Made by a program: the position numbers and the translations under genes. The notes below the pieces were generated by a model. The model was not told the origin of the DNA, ran no database searches, and was given only the letters and a program-made list of their open reading frames with translations. Shown here piece after piece: positions 5,960 to 8,429 of a stretch of 8,429 nucleotides of DNA (position 1 is the stretch's first letter; the number at the start of each line of letters is the position of its first letter). This stretch comes from an uncultured Elusimicrobia bacterium (GTDB lineage Bacteria > Elusimicrobiota > Endomicrobiia > Endomicrobiales > Endomicrobiaceae): contig ONUQ01000063.1 in assembly GCA_900321055.1 (NCBI GenBank), forward strand, positions 1 to 8,429. Direction: 5' to 3'.

Positions 5960-6942
5960 GATTACTTGCTCTAATATTTTTTTTAATGCTATCTGCTTTC
6001 TGGTCAGCTTCAGAAATAGCTTTAAACAGTTTGTCCAGATACAGAGTAAAAAAACTTATTGTACTAAAAAAATCTCTAACAGACCCTTTGTTAAGATGGT
6101 TAAATAGTCCGTACTATTTGCTTACGGTTATACTGACGGGAAATGTTGTGTCTGATATGATGGTCAGCTTTTTATTCAGTTGGCTTGCAGCTACAATATT
6201 TTATATGGTTAACAGAAATTTTTTAGATGTTGTTACATGGATAATTGCAACATTTACCGTTTTAATAATCGGCGAAATTACTCCAAAAATTTATAGCAGA
6301 ATGAACTCTCAAAAAGTTACATTGCTTACTATTCCTTTGTTATCAAAAATAGAATATATCACAAAACCGTTTTTATATCCGATAATGAAAATTTTGGATT
6401 TGATATTTAATAATAATAAAGATAAAGAAGAATATCCTGTTCTTACAAGACAAGAAGTGGAAACTTTAATTGCGGAAGCGGACAAAGAGGGAATATTTGA
6501 TAAAAATATCAGTACAATGTTGGAAAAATCAGTTCTTTTTACCGAAACAAATGCAGTAAAAATTATGACACCTTTTAGTGATATAGAACCCGTAAATATA
6601 GATGATGACAACGAAAAATTTATAGATATGGTTGTTGAAACGGCAAGAAGCAGAGTTCCTGTTTATAAAGATACAAAAGAAAATATTATAGGGTATGTTC
6701 ATATAAATGATATATTGTGGTTATGGAAAGAAAATAAAATAGATTTAATAAAAAGTTCCATAAAACCGGCATATTTTATCAGTCCTGAAAAAAAAATAAG
6801 TGAACTTTTGAAGGATTTGCAAGAAGGAAAAAACCATATTGCTTTTGTGAAAAACAGTAAAGATAAAATTTTAGGTATGGTAACTATAGAAGATATAGTT
6901 GAAGAAATAGTAGGTGAAATATTGGATGAATACGATGTATGA
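5944..6942 (+). CDS. CNNM/CorC-type membrane protein, lacks CorC_HlyC domain
   Basis: Members of this family are implicated in Mg2+ (and Co2+) export or homeostasis. The 332-residue product has a CNNM (DUF21) membrane domain (about 1-165) with the conserved SAFWSASEIA (17-26), GNVVSD (66-71) and GEITPK (110-115) motifs. A pair of CBS domains follows (about 205-325), recognisable by SRVPVYK (236-242), IIGYVHINDIL (248-258) and GMVTIEDIVEEIVGEI (311-326). The acidic VDEFG stretch normally before the last motif is replaced by VKNSKDK. Translation stops right after DEYDV, so the C-terminal CorC_HlyC domain of about 80 residues found in the paralogue at 7067 is missing. The ATG lies inside ybeY with CAGGA 12 bases upstream, indicating coupling. 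The transported ion is not established by sequence. Confidence 0.88.
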   Translation: MFVFLGLLALIFFLMLSAFWSASEIALNSLSRYRVKKLIVLKKSLTDPLLRWLNSPYYLLTVILTGNVVSDMMVSFLFSWLAATIFYMVNRNFLDVVTWIIATFTVLIIGEITPKIYSRMNSQKVTLLTIPLLSKIEYITKPFLYPIMKILDLIFNNNKDKEEYPVLTRQEVETLIAEADKEGIFDKNISTMLEKSVLFTETNAVKIMTPFSDIEPVNIDDDNEKFIDMVVETARSRVPVYKDTKENIIGYVHINDILWLWKENKIDLIKSSIKPAYFISPEKKISELLKDLQEGKNHIAFVKNSKDKILGMVTIEDIVEEIVGEILDEYDV

Positions 6943-6976
6943 GATTGGAAAGTTTTAAGATTATGTAATTAATAAT

Positions 6977-7012
6977 GTATAAGTGTATAAGTTTAATATG
7001 GAATATATAAGT
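6977..7012. repeat. Short GTATAAGT repeats between CNNM paralogues
   Basis: GTATAAGT is repeated in tandem at 6977-6984 and 6985-6992, and ATATAAGT follows at 7005-7012. The copies contain TATAAG, which resembles a -10 box. TTAAGA at 6955-6960 sits 17 bp before the first TATAAG, so a weak promoter for the downstream gene is possible. The 124-bp spacer (6943-7066) is otherwise featureless and AT-rich. Confidence 0.4.
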
Positions 7013-7066
7013 AAAGGTTTAGTAATAACGGATGAAAAAATTTGAATTTAAGATAATGTTAAAATA

Positions 7067-8329
7067 ATGATTTCAATAATAATTAAAAGCATCATATTTT
7101 TATTCTTTCTGTTTTGTGCGGCATTTTTTTCTGCTGCGGAAACGGCTATTACCAGCCTTACAAATTCCGGTCTTAGAAGAATAAAAGAAAAGTATAATAA
7201 GTTATATAAATATATTGTATATTGGGAAAAAAAACCGGAAGATATTATTACAACTATGATTGTATGGATGAATTTGTCGGTTGTTGCCATAGGAGTAATA
7301 ACAACATCTTTGGGATTAGATATTATAAATTTTTTTAAGTTAGATAAAGCAAAGAGTATTGGGTTTGTTCCCGTAATATCAATTGTTATTACATTGATAT
7401 TTGCAAACCTGTTACCTAAAACCGTTAGCAGATATAAAGCGGATAAAGTTGCAATAAGAACTTTGCCTATAGTAGTAATTCTTACATCAACTACAAAATA
7501 TGTAAACTATTTTTTAACTTCGGTATCAAATTTTGTTCTTCAGGTTTTTGGGCGAAAAGCACAGAAAGAACCTAAAACTATGCAACCGGACGAAGTAGAG
7601 TTTTTGTTGTCAAATGAAAAAATTTCACCGTTATCCATAACATCAAGAAAAATTATAAACAGAATTATAGAATTCAGAAAGACAAAAATCACTAAAGTAA
7701 TGGTTTCTAAAGCTGAAATTTTAGCCGTAAATATTGAACAACCGAAAAAGGAATTAATGCACGAAATTATAGCAACACAATTTTCAAGAATTCCGGTATA
7801 TAAAGGAGATATTGATAATATTATCGGGATAATCAGAACAAAAGATATTGCAATGGCTTGGCGAAACGGAGAAATTTTAGCGATAGAAGATTTAATCAGA
7901 CCCGTATACTATGTTCCGGAAACCGCATATATAAAACAAATATTATTAGAATTTAAAAAAGGTAAATACGGTATGGCAATAGTTGTTGATGAGTTTGGTT
8001 CTACGATAGGTCTTGTAACAATGGAAGATTTATTGGAGGAAATTGTAGGTGAAGTATGGGATGAGTATGATGTTAAAGATGAAAATATTAAAAAATTAAC
8101 GGATGACGGAAAATATTTAATAAATGCATCCGAATCAATTGCGGATGTTAATGATGAGTTAAACCTTACAATACCGGAAAATAATTTTTCTACAATAAAC
8201 GGTTGGGTATTGGAACATTTCGGGTATATTCCTAAAAAATATGAAAAGTTTAGTTGGAACAATATTGAAGTAGAAATAGAAACCGTAGAATCTAAAAGAG
8301 TAAAAAGAATAATATTGAAGATAAAATAA
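7067..8329 (+). CDS. CNNM/CorC-type membrane protein, full length
   Basis: This is the longer paralogue of the preceding CNNM protein, at 420 residues the normal family length. It has a CNNM membrane domain (about 1-165) with SAAETAITSL (22-31), then two CBS domains (about 207-330) with SRIPVYKGD (240-248), VVDEFGSTIGLVTMEDLLEE (306-325) and GEVWDEYD (328-335). A C-terminal CorC_HlyC domain (about 339-418) contains STINGWVLEHFGYIPK (375-390). In the membrane domain the usual GEixPK motif reads ANLLPK (113-118), so the conserved Glu is replaced by Asn114. In other members this Glu is considered part of the Mg2+ path. No clear Shine-Dalgarno sequence precedes the ATG; the start is chosen because the protein then begins directly at the first membrane helix. 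A role in cation export or regulation is inferred. Confidence 0.9.
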   Translation: MISIIIKSIIFLFFLFCAAFFSAAETAITSLTNSGLRRIKEKYNKLYKYIVYWEKKPEDIITTMIVWMNLSVVAIGVITTSLGLDIINFFKLDKAKSIGFVPVISIVITLIFANLLPKTVSRYKADKVAIRTLPIVVILTSTTKYVNYFLTSVSNFVLQVFGRKAQKEPKTMQPDEVEFLLSNEKISPLSITSRKIINRIIEFRKTKITKVMVSKAEILAVNIEQPKKELMHEIIATQFSRIPVYKGDIDNIIGIIRTKDIAMAWRNGEILAIEDLIRPVYYVPETAYIKQILLEFKKGKYGMAIVVDEFGSTIGLVTMEDLLEEIVGEVWDEYDVKDENIKKLTDDGKYLINASESIADVNDELNLTIPENNFSTINGWVLEHFGYIPKKYEKFSWNNIEVEIETVESKRVKRIILKIK

Positions 8330-8340
8330 AAATTTGAAAT

Positions 8341-8359
8341 CGGATTGAAAATCCGTTTT
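8341..8359 (+). terminator. Probable intrinsic terminator after second CNNM gene
   Basis: CGGATT (8341-8346) pairs perfectly with AATCCG (8350-8355) around a GAA loop and is followed by TTTT (8356-8359). AAA at 8337-8339 could pair with T8357-8359 beyond a T/T mismatch. The short T run makes it moderate in strength. A second, purely A/T hairpin (AAAAATAT 8366-8373 with ATATTTTT 8378-8385) lies just downstream. The stop codon is 11 bases upstream. Confidence 0.55.
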
Positions 8360-8420
8360 AAGTAAAAAAATATCGGTATATTTTTAAAACATTTATTATT
8401 ATTTAAAGATAACAGAATCA

Positions 8421-8429
8421 AAGGAAGGA
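8421..8429 (+). promoter_or_regulatory. Shine-Dalgarno sequence of a gene beyond the window
   Basis: The last bases read AAGGAAGGA, a strong purine-rich ribosome binding site on the + strand at the right distance for a start codon a few bases past the window edge. The 70 bases before it (8360-8429) are AT-rich, with no convincing -35/-10 pair. The next gene probably continues in the same direction. Confidence 0.5.

Noticed and set aside
7018..7057. GATAAT at 7052-7057 as a -10 box giving a near-leaderless second CNNM message
   Set aside because: No acceptable -35 box lies 16-18 bp upstream.
7909..8421. 170-codon - strand open frame opposite the second CNNM gene
   Set aside because: Long but entirely antisense to the conserved CBS and CorC_HlyC coding region; the Ser/Ile/Phe/Asn-rich product shows no domain.
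1..8429. tRNA, CRISPR, IS element, phage or defence genes
   Set aside because: I saw no cloverleaf, regular spacer array, transposase, integrase or defence motif on either strand.

Overview
This window is a run of housekeeping genes, all on the + strand, from an AT-rich bacterium that uses the standard code (TGA is a stop, Trp is TGG) and mostly Shine-Dalgarno starts. Arg is written almost entirely as AGA. The gene order, the zinc-ligand form of S18, a non-discriminating type AspRS and the PgpH-family gene beside ybeY would suit an Elusimicrobiota (Endomicrobium-like) genome. That placement is an inference and is only tentative.

Layout: positions 1-211 hold no convincing gene, only short repeats and a GT-rich tract. 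A good sigma-70-type promoter (212-240) is followed by a 5' leader with two back-to-back hairpins, both closed by GNRA tetraloops. Next comes a ribosomal protein/SSB operon, rpsF-ssb-rpsR-rplI, closed by a strong intrinsic terminator (1970-2000). The ssb start lies inside the 3' end of rpsF. A second unit starts after a weaker promoter: aspS and, sharing one base with it, a membrane HD-domain phosphohydrolase of the PgpH/YqfF family. After a 184-bp spacer come ybeY and, overlapping it, a CNNM/CorC-type membrane protein with CBS domains. A 124-bp spacer leads to a second, longer CNNM/CorC paralogue and a probable terminator. The window ends on a Shine-Dalgarno sequence for a gene just outside it.

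How the genes work together: the first operon makes two partner proteins of the 30S platform (S6 and S18), a 50S protein (L9) and the single-strand DNA-binding protein. The second part covers Asn/Asp tRNA charging, probable cyclic di-AMP turnover, rRNA maturation or quality control (YbeY) and divalent-cation handling. The order pgpH-ybeY resembles Firmicutes, and ybeY-corC resembles the E. coli ybeZYX group.

I found no mobile element, CRISPR array, defence system or tRNA, and nothing that amounts to a clearly new system. The points most worth a second look are the two-hairpin rpsF leader, the PgpH homologue without its extracellular sensor domain, the AspRS residues predicting a tRNA-dependent Asn pathway, and the two CNNM paralogues that have each lost a different part.
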